Source: Mimachlamys varia
Taxonomy: Eukaryota > Mollusca > Bivalvia > Pectinida > Pectinidae
Direction: 5' to 3'
DNA length: 64,000 nucleotides
NCBI GenBank assembly: GCA_947623455.1
Contig: OX392529.1
Location: 63,115,686-63,179,685 of the forward strand
This document shows, piece after piece, positions 31,544 to 43,782 of the stretch. The stretch's first letter is position 1; each line of letters begins with the position of its first letter. The position numbers and the translations under genes are program-made. The notes beneath the pieces were generated by a model that had not been told where the DNA came from, ran no database searches, and saw only the letters and a list, made by a program, of their open reading frames with translations.

Positions 31544-34195
31544 TATGGGTGTTATAGGTATATACACTGAGGGTGGGGATAGGTTATACACTGAGGGTGG
31601 GGATAGGTATGGGTGTTATAGGTATATAGACGGAGGGTGGGGATAGGTTATACACTGAGGGTGGGGATAGGTATGGGTGTTATAGGTATATACACTGAGG
31701 GTGGGGGTAGGTATGGGTGTTATAGGTATATACACTGAGGGTGGGGATAGGTTATACACTGAGGGTGGGGATAGGTATGGGTGTTATAGGTATATAGACG
31801 GAGGGTGGGGATAGGTTATACACTGAGGGTGGGGATAGGTATGGGTGTTATAGGTATATACACTGAGGGTGGGGGTAGGTATGGGTGTTATAGGTATAGA
31901 CACTGAGGGTGGGGATAGGTATGGGTGTTATAGGTATATAGACGGAGGGTGGGGATAGGTATGGGTTTTAAAGGTATATACACTGAGGGTGGGGATAGGT
32001 ATGGGTGTTATAGGTATATAAACTGAGGGTGGGGCTAGGTATGGGTGTTATAGGTATATACACTGAGGGTGGGGGTAGGTATGGGTGTTGTCGTTATAGA
32101 CACTGAGGGTGGTGATAGGTATAGTAGTTATAGGTATATACACTGAGGGTGGGGCTAGGTATGGGTGTTATAGGTATATACACTGAGGGTGGGGGTAGGT
32201 ATGGGTGTTATAGGTATATACACTGAGGGTGGGGGTAGGTATGGGTGTTATAGGTATATACACTGAGGTTGGGGCTAGGTATGGGTGTTATAGGTATATA
32301 CACTGAGGGTGGGGGTAGGTATGGGTGTTATAGGTATATACACTGAGGGTGGGGCTAGGTATGGGTGTTATAGGTATATACACTGAGGGTGGGAAAGGTA
32401 TGGGTGTTATAGGTATAGACACTGAGGGTGGTGATAGGTATGAGTGTTATAGGTATAGACACTGAGGGTGGGGATAAGTATGGGTGTTATAGGTATATAC
32501 ACTGAGGGTGGGGATAGGTATGGGGGTTATAGGTATATACACTGAGGGTGGGGCTAGGTATGGGTGTTATAGGTATATACACTGAGGGTGGGGATAGGTA
32601 TAGTAGTTATAGGTATATACACTGAGGTTGGGGCTAGGTATGGGTGTTATAGGTATATACACTGAGGGTGGGGATAGGTATGGGTGTTGTAGTATATACA
32701 CTGAGGGTGGGGATAGGTATGGGTGTTGTCATTATAGACACTGAGGGTGGTGATAGGTATAGTAGTTATAGGTATATACACTGAGGGTGGGGCTAGGTAT
32801 GGGTGTTATAGGTATATACACTGAGGGTGGGGGTAGGTATGGGTGTTATAGGTATATACACTGAGGGTGGGGATAGGTATGGGTGTTATAGGTATATACA
32901 CTGAGGGATGGGATAGGTATGGGTGTTATAGGTATATACACTGAGGGTGGGGATAGGTATGGGTGTTATAAGTATATACACTGCGGGTAGTGATAGGTAT
33001 GGGTGTTATAGGTATATACACTGAGGTTGGGGATAGGTATGGGTGTTATAGGTATATACACTGAGGGTGGGGATAGGTATGGGTGTTATAGGTATATACA
33101 CTGAGGGTGGAGATAGGTATGGGTGTTTTAGGTATATACACTGAGGGTGGGGATAGGTATATACACTGAGGCTGGGGATAGGTATGGGTGTTATAGGTAT
33201 ATACACTTGGGGTGGGAGTAGGTATGGGTGTTATAAGTATATACACTGAGGGTGGGGGTAGGTATGGGTGTTATAGGTATATACACTTGGGGTGGGGGTA
33301 GGTATGGGTGTTATAGGTATATACACTGGGGGTGGGGGTAGGTATGGGTGTTATAGGTATATACACTGAGGGTGGGGATAGGTATGGGTGTTATAGGTAT
33401 ATACACTGAGGGTGGGGGTAGGTATGGGTGTTATAGATATATAGACGGAGGTTGGGGATAGGTATGGTAGTTATAGGTATATACACTGAGGGTGGGGATA
33501 GGTTTGGGTGTTATAGGTATATACACTGAGGGTGGGGATAGGTATGGGTGTTATAGGTATATACACTGGGGGTGGGCGTAGGTATGGGTGTTGTTGGTAT
33601 ATACACTGAGGGTGGAGATAGGTATGGGTGTTATAGGTATATACACTTGGGGTGGGGGTAGGTATGGGTGTTATAGGTATATACACTGAGGGTGGGGATA
33701 GGTATGGGTGTTATAGGTATATACACTGAGGGTGGAGATAGGTATGGTAGTTATAGGTATATACACTGAGGGTGGGCGTAGGTATGGGTGTTATAGGTAT
33801 ATACACTGAGGGTGGGGATAGGTATGGGTGTTATAGGTATATACACTGAGGGTGGGCGTAGGTATGGGTGTTATAGGTATATACACTGAGGGTGGGGATA
33901 GGTATGGGTGTTATAGGTATATACACTTGGGGTGGGGGTAGGTATGGGTGTTATAGGTATATACACTGAGGGTGGGGGTAGGTATGGGTGTTATAGGTAT
34001 ATACACTGAGGGTGGGGATAGGTATGGGTGTTATAAGTATATACACTGAGGGTGGGGGTAGGCATGGGTGTTATAGGTATATACACTGAGGGTGGGGGTA
34101 GGTATCGGTGTTATAGGTATATACACTGAGGGTGGGGATAGGAATGGGTGTTATAGGTATATACACTGGGGATGGGGATACCTATTGGTGTTATA
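31538..34195. repeat. 40-bp minisatellite, right half
   Basis: Same unit as 18640-21020. The order of variant units in the first kilobase repeats that of about 19700-20700 in the left half, for example the TTGTCGTTATAGAC unit and the GGTATGAGTG unit, so the array also has kilobase-scale duplication. Confidence 0.95.
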
Positions 34196-36205
34196 GGTAT
34201 AGGGATTATCACAAAAACATTTTTCTACAGTTAATAGCATTTTTTTTGAAACCATCAAACGATTGGAGTTCTGGGTAGTCGGTAGGACGCAGCTAATGTT
34301 TTTTTTAGAAGCTGGTAGTATCATTACCATGGAATAAGATACAAACTTGTGCCTATCTGGGTTAATCTGCCCCGATCCCAGGGGTCCTAACCTTGGAGTG
34401 GCTGAGATCCCCAACCTTACTCCTCCTCAATAGCTGATTACAATATGATTCAGCATTAATGTCGTTACAGGAAGGAGTTTGGTAAGAAACATGAACATGC
34501 ATTTGTTTAGAATATCTAGCTGTGTTGGCTTTAGATATTTTGTTTCTGAATTTCAATGTTATGGTATTTCTAGAAATAAAATAGGGGTGTCAATATACGA
34601 GTACACTGGCTCCCGTCTCTAGAATAGTATACAAATACATGTATTGAAAACAAAATAGTCAAATCATTTTGATCACTTGGATGTCTGATTCTAGAGTCTT
34701 ACGTTTGAAATAAGGGGGGGGGGGATAAGCTAGTAGTAAAAATCAGTAGAGAAATTCTCTATAGAACCGTAGGGACTGGTAGCCAGTCTAGTATTTGATG
34801 TACTACAAGCCATATTTAAGCGTCTCGGCTTTAACACTTGTTGCATATCAACATGGAAAGGTAACACAGATGGTAGGCGTAATGTTTATATTACATCCTA
34901 CCATGTGCCCCGCCCCCCACCGAGAGCCTAGCCCACGGTGGCTGAATTGTTGGTTTACTTTGACCAGTGGTCAGTGAATATAAACTTCCTTAGTAAATAC
35001 TCTAAACACACCAACCTCGTTTGTCTCAACAAAGCTATGCCTGTAGAAGTCCTATTTGAAATATTCCGTAGCGTTGGTTAAAGCTAACCAAGCTTTGTGG
35101 CGTAGCAGCGGGATAGCCGGACGATCGCGAGTCCCTATCAGTACACACAGCAGCTGTAGCCCCACGCCGTGGAAAGTTTTATTACTTACTTGAACCCCCC
35201 TTCCCTCTTTATGCGGGATATCTTAATCTTTATATTCGTAACCACCTCTTATAAAATCCGTTTTAAGGTCTATTGGTGTTGTCAGCGACGTATATATCAC
35301 AACGAATGCTACATTATACGTCTCCGGTCAATTGCCTCTTTTTATGTAATATTCAAAAAAAGGGATGAATCTGTAACCATGGTTACTGTCACGTTATACA
35401 CATTGTAGTAAGTCGTATACCAGAAAATACCGAAGCGTCAACAAAACCAGCGGAACAGTGAAGTATATAATACTCAAAGACGTGTCGCACTACATGCGTA
35501 TATCATGTTTTTTAAGGCGAGAATGTCTTGGGAAATTATAGGTTAGTTATGGGTGTCGAGTACTTGGTAAAACGAAATTCTGCTGGTGTTTCCCATATAG
35601 AATGGTAGGGGTTTGAACATGTCCAAATTGCTACTGATATTTGGTAACCACAAGCCAATACATATACATGTTCAATTCAAATATGTTTGTTACGATCGTG
35701 CATGTTAAAACGTTAGATAAGATGAAATTGAATCCACATTTTATGAAGGTATAGACAGACTATTCTAATATCAATAAAGCCAATGGTAAGATAACTACAG
35801 TGCCAAGTGCGCTGGCAAACAGATTTCAGTAGATGACGTACAAACCAGAAGATACTTTTCAGCTGTTCTTCTCTCTCTTCAAAAACCTTCGACTTTAGTA
35901 TATATAGTAATCTTTGGACTCTGAATTAGTGTTATTTCTGTGTTTTAATTTTTAGCCCAACATCATCATTTAAATGTATGGTGGGTCCGTCTTTAAACTA
36001 TTCTTATCGCCGCTATTTCGTGAGAAGTGCTGCAGGGATTATTCTTAAATTCGTATGTGGGTTCCCATAGGTGCCTAGTTGCGCATTGTCTAATTTTCGG
36101 ACTGATCAGAAAAGCAATATGGCCGACAAGCCATTTGTCTTTGATTTTGACTGTAAAAGTTTGTTACCACTAATTCTTGAATTATGTTGGATCTCTAGTA
36201 GTGTC
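34196..36205. other. Non-coding host DNA
   Basis: No supported exon or RNA gene. A G11 run lies near 34716. Short frames are scattered and not convincing. Confidence 0.5.
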
Positions 36206-36878
36206 CTTTTTAGGTCATCTGACCCAAAAGGCCAGGATGACCATAAGCCATAGTGTCTCGTCCGTCGTCGTGCGCCGTGCTTAATCTTTTCCTTTAAGCA
36301 ACTTCTTATCAATAATCGAAAGGCCCAGGTGGCTGCCTCCTTGATAGAGAGCGTAGGATATAGAGAATGTTATGCATGTAGCATGCTGGGATGAGGGCTC
36401 CAAGCAAATGAATGACCTTGATCTAATTTCAAGGTCACAGGGGTCAATGTCTTAAAATCTTCTTCTCAATAACCGAAAGACCTAGAATACTGGTATTTGG
36501 CATGTAGCAAGCTGGGATGAAGGATGATCAAGCTTGTTCAATTAAATGACCTTGACCCACATTCAAGTATTTTGTTTGGAGAATGCTTGAATAAAGGGCT
36601 ACCAAGTTTCTTCAAATCAATGACTTTGACCTACTTTCAAGGTGACATGGGTCAAAAACGTTAAAAATATTCAAGAATGTTTTTCTCACTAAACGTAAGG
36701 CCTGGGATACTGATATTTACTTTGTAGCATGCTGAAATGAAAAGCTACCAAATTGTTCAAATGAATGACCTTCGCATATTTTCAAGGTCACAGAGGTCAA
36801 ATATCTTAAAATCTCAAGCAAGTTCTTCTCAATAACCAAAAAGCCTATGATACTGATATTTGTCCTGTAGTATGCTTG
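36206..36878. repeat. Dispersed mollusc-type repeat, broken by the Gypsy insertion
   Basis: Starts AGGTCATCTGACCCAAAAGG and contains TCTCGTCCGTCGTCGTGCG, followed by about four diverged units of some 110 bp with CTTCTCAATAACC, GTAGCATGCTGGGATGA and ATGACCTTGACC. I recall this kind of repeat from bivalve genomes. The Gypsy element at 36879 interrupts it. Confidence 0.6.
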
Positions 36879-37112
36879 TGTTGTGTATATGAAATGGTTG
36901 AAGAGATGTAGAGTCATTATTTGGTCTGTGTCGCTTCATTGCTCTATGCAGTTATCCTTCTTTGCATTTAGTACAACATATTTTGGAACTCTTTTGTATT
37001 GAAGATCGAAAAGTGAAATAAAAGGAAGACTGACAAGCTTCATGAATGGAATTATTTATTCCTTTACATATATTCGTGTTAATAATCCGCTTATACAGAT
37101 TCCCCGATCACA
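36879..37112 (+). repeat. 5' LTR, 234 bp
   Basis: TGTTGTGTATATG ... GATCACA. Contains AATAAA at 37017-37022. Identical to the 3' LTR. Confidence 0.96.
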
Positions 37113-37129
37113 TGGTGGAGAATCTAAAG
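37113..37129 (+). other. Primer-binding site
   Basis: TGGTGGAGAATCTAAAG directly after the LTR; the leading TGG fits a tRNA 3' CCA primer. The tRNA was not identified. Confidence 0.7.
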
Positions 37130-37330
37130 TCCCGAGGCGTATTCGGAACAGGTATCTACAATGATTGCTTGTAAATATCGCATGACAATGACTGATTGAA
37201 CATTGTGAGTTGTGTGACCCATTTTCCCCCCGCGAAAATTCCCACGTGGTCAGCCTTGATGGTTGGGCAGAACTGGAGCGGGAAACAAGATACGTAGAAT
37301 GACTTTTCCATATCATGGACAAGTACCATC

Positions 37331-38647
37331 ATGGACAAGTGTGGTACCCCACCCAAATTACAGAATCCCAGCTCGGAATCATATTCTGATATATTGACGC
37401 CAGAGTTTTTGGATAGATATCATATTACGTCATCCCCTGGTCCCATCGTAGTCAACAGTCCTCGAACGCCAGTGGCAGTTCTGCTTAAAGATTCATTCAA
37501 AAGGTTAGAAATAGACAATCCAACACACTTACCTGAACAATGTGTCACATCTTATATGAACAATGATCGACAACAGGTAGACGATTTGCCACACTTCGAT
37601 TTGAATCATAGTGTTGACCACGTGCACTCTGCCATGGCCAGTAAAATTGTTTGTGATAAATTTGCGGGATATCCCCACGAGAATGCATCAAAGTTTTTAT
37701 CTCAATTTGAATCTTATTCCAAGTTTTTGAATCTCAACGACTATGACCAGGATTCAAGGAAAGTGGCTGCATTTCATTTACACTTGCGTGGACCTGCTGT
37801 TTCATGGTTTAACACCCTGCAGGATAAATCCTGGGAAGGTGTGTTATCAGAATTCCGTGCACGATACTTTCTCAACAACGGACAAAACCCAACTCTTTTT
37901 CTTGAAATGGAAAATTTTTCTAACCTCAAATTGGAAGAGGGACAGCCCATTGAAGATTTTCATTCGAATATAATGGAGAAGGGCATTATGCTTGGTAAAC
38001 CTGACTATGAAATCTTGGGGAAATTTATAAGTGGTTTACCTGACAAATTACGCCTATTCGTGGGTGCTGGAGCACCCAAGGACATAATGACAGCTTTAAC
38101 GCAGGCAAAGCTTGGAGAGGCTTCAGGGTGGCGCCAAAATGATCCACCAGTCAGTACACATGTTGTGGCAGCAGCTCAGCGGCAGGAAGGACACGAGAAT
38201 TCCAAGTTCAAAGAATTGCAGCTGCAAGTGGAACATTTGACCCATATGATAGGCCAGTGTATGCCAATAGCTAATGCCTCACAATATCCGGTCGGCCAAT
38301 CTAGACGACCAACATCCCAAGATCATGGAGGAAACAGATCTCGATCCTGTCACAAGTGTCACGGTGAAGGACATATAAAGGCACATTGTAACTGGGACGG
38401 CCAAGGTGAACGCGCTCCAACAGTACAATGTCAAATTTGCGGTCAGAATGGACATGTTGCCCCCCGATGTCAACGTTACCAGGCTTCCTTAAGTGTACCC
38501 CTGATGAACAATCAACCTACCATGCCTACCATGACACTGAACACATCCATCCCACCGCCTAATGTGTATATGAACAGTCCCATACCACAGTCGGGAAACG
38601 TGTATGCCCCGAGAGGCAATCGCGGTCTCTCGGGAGGCAAAAACTGA
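37331..38647 (+). CDS. Gypsy Gag
   Basis: 438 residues. A retrotransposon gag core lies mid-protein (KFAGYPHENASKFLSQFESY through WEGVLSEFRARYF), then two CCHC zinc knuckles, CHKCHGEGHIKAHC and CQICGQNGHVAPRC, near the C-terminus. It forms the particle and binds RNA. A 17-bp tandem duplication at the start gives a second, out-of-frame ATG at 37314. The TGA at 38645 follows GGC AAA AAC; the pol frame is −1 relative to gag and is open across this point, so Gag-Pol is probably made by −1 frameshifting. Confidence 0.95.
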   Translation: MDKCGTPPKLQNPSSESYSDILTPEFLDRYHITSSPGPIVVNSPRTPVAVLLKDSFKRLEIDNPTHLPEQCVTSYMNNDRQQVDDLPHFDLNHSVDHVHSAMASKIVCDKFAGYPHENASKFLSQFESYSKFLNLNDYDQDSRKVAAFHLHLRGPAVSWFNTLQDKSWEGVLSEFRARYFLNNGQNPTLFLEMENFSNLKLEEGQPIEDFHSNIMEKGIMLGKPDYEILGKFISGLPDKLRLFVGAGAPKDIMTALTQAKLGEASGWRQNDPPVSTHVVAAAQRQEGHENSKFKELQLQVEHLTHMIGQCMPIANASQYPVGQSRRPTSQDHGGNRSRSCHKCHGEGHIKAHCNWDGQGERAPTVQCQICGQNGHVAPRCQRYQASLSVPLMNNQPTMPTMTLNTSIPPPNVYMNSPIPQSGNVYAPRGNRGLSGGKN

Positions 38648-41600
38648 ACTCGGTATTCAAACATAGGCACCGTAGCCTATCTCCGGAGCGTCCGGTTGTA
38701 AATAACATTGAGTGTACTTCAGATAGTGCGTCGGCTACAAATAGTGAGTCAGCTACATGTAGTGATAGTGATGCTTTAAATGAAAATGTTGAATGTAAAT
38801 TTATGTACATGCCTGTTAAGATTTCTCATATGAAAGTTCAAGCATTACTCGACTCAGGATGTGATATCAATGTCATTTCTGAGTCATTGTTCAACTCATT
38901 GCCTAGAAAATGTAAATCCCATGTTCAAAAATCAAAACTACAGGTCAAGGTAGCAGACTCCAGCTTTGTTGATGTACATGGTACAGCAAATGTAAAAATA
39001 TGTACACCTTATGGGGAATGTAATTTGAATGTACACATTTTATCAAATACTTCTCATCCCTTAATTGTTGGTTCTAGATTTATGTCAAAATATCATGTTG
39101 TGTTAGATTTTGGCAGACAATCCTTTGGTACTAATAAGCTGAAAGTAAAGTGTACTTCAAAGTTCAGTATCACTGCCAATTCTGAATGTATAGTGTTGTG
39201 TAAATTACCAAAAGGCTCTCAAATTGGTTTACAGGGTATTTGTTCAGCTAGTACACAGGCTAACAAGAAAGGTTTGCTTGTTGCTAGATCTATTGTTACT
39301 GTACATAAACAAAGACTGTTACCTGTCAAAATTTTAAATCCAAGCTCTAGTTCTGTCATTGTACATAGGAACACAATTGTAGCAAATTTTGAATTATTTG
39401 ATGGATCATATGATGTGTTGCCTACTGAGGGTATTGATTTGAAAAATGTGACTGATTTTGAATTTAACAATGTTGAAGTTCTCAAAAGGGAACAATTTGA
39501 TCTTTCTGCTGACAAAGTTCCTGTTTATTCTAGTTTTGAAAGTTCTAGTGAGTCAAAGAAAGATGATTTACACAAATGTAGTACTAATAGTAATGTCAGT
39601 CAAAATGTTGATTACAATCAAAGTGCTGAGAGTACCGAAAGTACCGAAAGTACTACGAGTCAACAAGGCAGTGATTTTGATAAATTTATATCATATTTTG
39701 ATTTAAATGTTGACACATGTACACTGTCGAGTTCACAGAAGAGTGAATTACAAACTTGTTTGTACCGGAATAAGAATATTTTTGTGACTGATGAAAACCC
39801 GTCATTAGGCTTTACTGATGTTGTAAAACATGTCATTCACTTACAACCAAATGCTGTATCAAAACACCACCAACCTTACAGGTTACCACCTGAGAAGCGT
39901 GAGGTTTTGCGTTCTCAATTGGATGAATTGTTGAAGCAAGGTGTTATTGTGCCTGTCAGTGAGAGGGAAGATATCCCTATATCTAGCCCTATAGTGTTAG
40001 TTTCAAAACAGAAAAAGAATCCGACTTCTGATTCTCAGAAAGTAAAAACCTCACACTTGTCAGCTTATAGATTCTGTTGTGATTTTCGCTATTTGAATTC
40101 TCAAACACAACCGTTTCGGTATACTATTCCAAACATACAGGAGCTCACGGAGTCTTTTACCAATAATACTCCAAATTTTATTACTGCCATTGACATGAGC
40201 TCAGGGTTTTTCCAAATGGCTATAGATCCTAAGTGTTCCAAGTATACGGCATTCAATACATGTTTTGGCACCTACAAATTTACTAGACTTCCTATGGGAC
40301 TTAGCACAGCGCCAAATAGTTTCCAGTTGCTAATGGATACAGTATTAAAAGGTTTAACATTTAAATCAGTTTTATGTTACTTGGACGATGTCCTTATTTG
40401 TTCATCAACTTTTGAGGATCATTTGAAAGATATAGAGGAAGTGTTTTCCAGATTTGCGAAGGCTGGTTTGAAACTCAACCCTAGAAAATGTTTGTTTGCG
40501 CGGAACAAGTGTATTTTCTTGGGCCATGAAATATCTCAGGAGGGAATCCTTCCGCCTAAAGACCAACTTGATGTCATTCGTGAGTACCCAACCCCACGAT
40601 CTCAAAAGGAGCTAAGACGAGCTATGGGTTTGTTTAACTGGTTTAGGAAATACATTCCACGGTTCAGTGACACTGCCTATCCTTTAAACAACTTACTCAA
40701 AAAGGGAACGCGCTTTCTTTGGAAGGAAATTCATCAGACTGCTTTTGATACTCTTAAGTTTCAGCTGCTTAATTCCAAAGCTTTGGCTTTCCCGAACTTT
40801 GACAAAGAATTCAGGCTTGCTGTCGATACATCTAGCCACGGTATAGGATACATGCTTTACCAAATGTATGACAATAAGGAGACGCGTGTCGTTCGCTTTG
40901 GTTCGAAAGGCCTGAACAAACAGCAACACAGTTACGGACCTACAAAACTTGAACTGTTAGGAATGGTTTATGCTGTTCTTGATTGTGCTTCGTATCTTAG
41001 AGGACGCCAGTTTACGGTAGAGTGTGATCACCAAGCGCTTCAACCTTTATTTCAAAAACAATTACGTGGTGCAATATATGAGCGATGGCTTGCAATTCTA
41101 CAGGAGTTTGAATTCCAAATTGTGTATAAACCTGCAGCCAACATGGTTGTACCGGATGCGTTATCAAGGTGTCATCCTTTTCCTTTTGTTGGAGAACTGG
41201 ACCAAAGTCCAGATGAGGACGATTTGAATTTTCCATACATTACGGAGTCACCAAAACAGATTACTCTACCAACCGGTCAGACGTTATCATCATTGTTAGT
41301 TCAGGATGAGGACTCCACAGATGAGATCAACAATATTGTGGTAAAACCTCAGCACATCAACTTGCCTTCGTTTGACATTCCTGATAAGGAATATGATGCT
41401 GATTCTGAGGAAGACAACAGAGCGACTCCAAAGAAAAAACGTTATTCTCATAGGACATGTAAGGGATCCCCTTTGGTTTCACCAAAAGTTAGTATATTTG
41501 ACACTGAACCAAAGAAGGAAGGGTTGTCGAAATGTACAGTTGCTTATTTGGAGGACAAAACTGATTTACCATGTGACAATACTCATACTGAGAATACATG

Positions 41601-43782
41601 TGTTGATTCAGGAAATGGAGTATATCCTAGTGATCATGATCATGATCAGGGAAACATTGACAGGTGTGGTGGCATTTCCAGTGACCCCATAGACATTTAT
41701 GATTTCACAACTGATATTGATGGTCCTTTACTGGATGGTTTACCACAACCACTTGTACCTGACACTTCTAGTGTTTCTCAAGACTTTTATGATTTTACTA
41801 CAGACATTAATAGTCCTTTACCTGATGGATTACCGGATGTGCTCGTTCCAACACAAGTTGATCTACCAAACAATACACCTTATCAAAATGACACTGCTGA
41901 TGATACTGTTGTCGCAGACTATCAACAAGATACTATTATTGATGATGCGAGTTCACATATGGAGGACGACACAAATGTTGAGAGTTCACCTGAAAACAAG
42001 AGTGATCAAGAACATTCACAAAATTTAATACGAGAATTTGGTAAGGGTGTTGAGGAGCTTGTCTTCCTACAAAGACAGGATCCAGATCTTAAACGTATGA
42101 TTGACTACCTTCAGTCAAACGCTCTACCTACTTCTCAGAAGGAAGCGAGACGATTGTTGTTGGAGAGCTCTGCCTATGTGTTAGTTGATTCACTATTGTA
42201 TCATTCTCGTGTATCAAAATCTCAACGCACTAAATCTATGTGTCACTATCAGCTTTGTGTACCACAGACACTAGTACCTACCGTGCTCTACAACTATCAC
42301 GACTCTTTACTGACAGCACATAGTGGAATACAGGATATGTTGGACAGAGTCCGAGAGAAATTTCACTTTCCAAAGATGTCTGTTATTATAAGTGATTATG
42401 TTCGTTCATGCGAACCGTGTCAGAAACGAAAGCTTGGATCGCGGCTAAACAAAAACTCTATCACTGCGTTTCCTACACCAAGTCAACCGTTTCAAGTATG
42501 GGAAATGGACATATATGGCCCTCTACCAATGACACCATCTGGAAAGTCTTACATATTTACGGCTGTGGATTTGTTTTCCAAACTTCTATTTGCTGTGGCT
42601 ATCGCTTCATCTGATGCTTTGACAGTTGGTACGGCTATGTTTCAACTTGTATGTACCTTTGGTGTTTGTAATACCTTAATCTCTGACAGAGGATCAGAAT
42701 TTATCTCGAAAGCAACTATGGAAACCTGTCGTTTACTTAAGGTACAACAAAACTTTACACCAAGCTATGTACACCATTGTTTGGGTGCATGTGAGAGGAC
42801 ACATTCTGTGCTTGCTACGAAACTCACTCCCTACATGAACAGTGCCAGAGATAACTGGGAGGAGCTTCTACCTGCTATTGTGTTTGCGATGAATAATGGA
42901 GTTAGCTCAGCGTCGAGATACTCTCCTCATGAGATTGTATTTGGATATCGTCCACAATTCCCTCTGTGCTCAGTAGACCAAGATCTGGAAAATGGATCAC
43001 CAGACATTGATACTTACATGTCTTCCATGAAGCAGAAAATCAACATGATTCGCGAACAAGTACTTGTCAATGTTGAGCAATCTCAAATTGTCATGAAAGA
43101 TAAAGCTAATGCAAAAGTTAAGCCGCTTGTGTTGGAGAAAGGTGACTATGTATTTCTATACCAAGAACCTACAGGGAAAGGACAGAAGCTGCAGTGTATT
43201 TACAGAGGTGTTTATGTTGTAAAGGAAATAGTATCACGTCACTTAGTCACACTGGAGGATCCAGACACATCAAAACTTTTACCACGTCCTATTCACCTTG
43301 ATAGACTTAAACGTGCATTTGTTCGTGCTCCCACTCCAACCAATTACTTTAACATTACGACGACTGTGAAGGTAGAATCAGCAACTCAAACTGACCCAGT
43401 GTTGTTGTTCGACAGTGAAGACAAGGTTGTCTCTGGGGAAGACATTGACCTATATTCTGATAATACAGTGAAGAGTAGTTCCAGTGATGACACTTCTTCA
43501 ACTCCAAGACCTTCAGTTCATATTCAAGGACGTCCTGTAAGGAATGTTGGAAAGCCTCTCAGATACCGTAGTTTTCAGGATAGTTCTTCTGAGTCCTCTG
43601 ATGCCCGTGATCAACATTATAAAATAAAGAGGATATTGGCTCAGAGGAAATCCAAAACTGGATTGGAATACTTAATCCATTGGGTTGGTGAGCCATCACA
43701 GAATGCACAATGGATGCCATATGATGCTCTCAATGCTGCTGCTAAGCAGGCTGTATCAGTCAAACCTCCGCCATTTGTGTAG
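38643..43782 (+). CDS. Gypsy Pol (protease, RT, RNase H, integrase, chromodomain)
   Basis: The first ATG is at 38803 (1659 residues), but the frame is open back into gag, so it is probably made as Gag-Pol; the start given is the likely shift site. Numbering from 38803: protease ALLDSGCDINVIS (about 14-26); reverse transcriptase with YLDDVLICSS near 526; RNase H with AVDTSSHGIGYML (about 685); an unusual low-complexity linker of about 290 residues with a repeated YDFTTDI-DGLP unit; integrase HHCC zinc domain (about 1166-1200); core D (MDIYG, about 1236), D (SDRGSEF, about 1295), E (CERTHS, about 1330); C-terminal chromodomain (about 1605-1650, LEYLIHWVGEPSQNAQW). All catalytic residues seen are intact. 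Confidence 0.95.
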
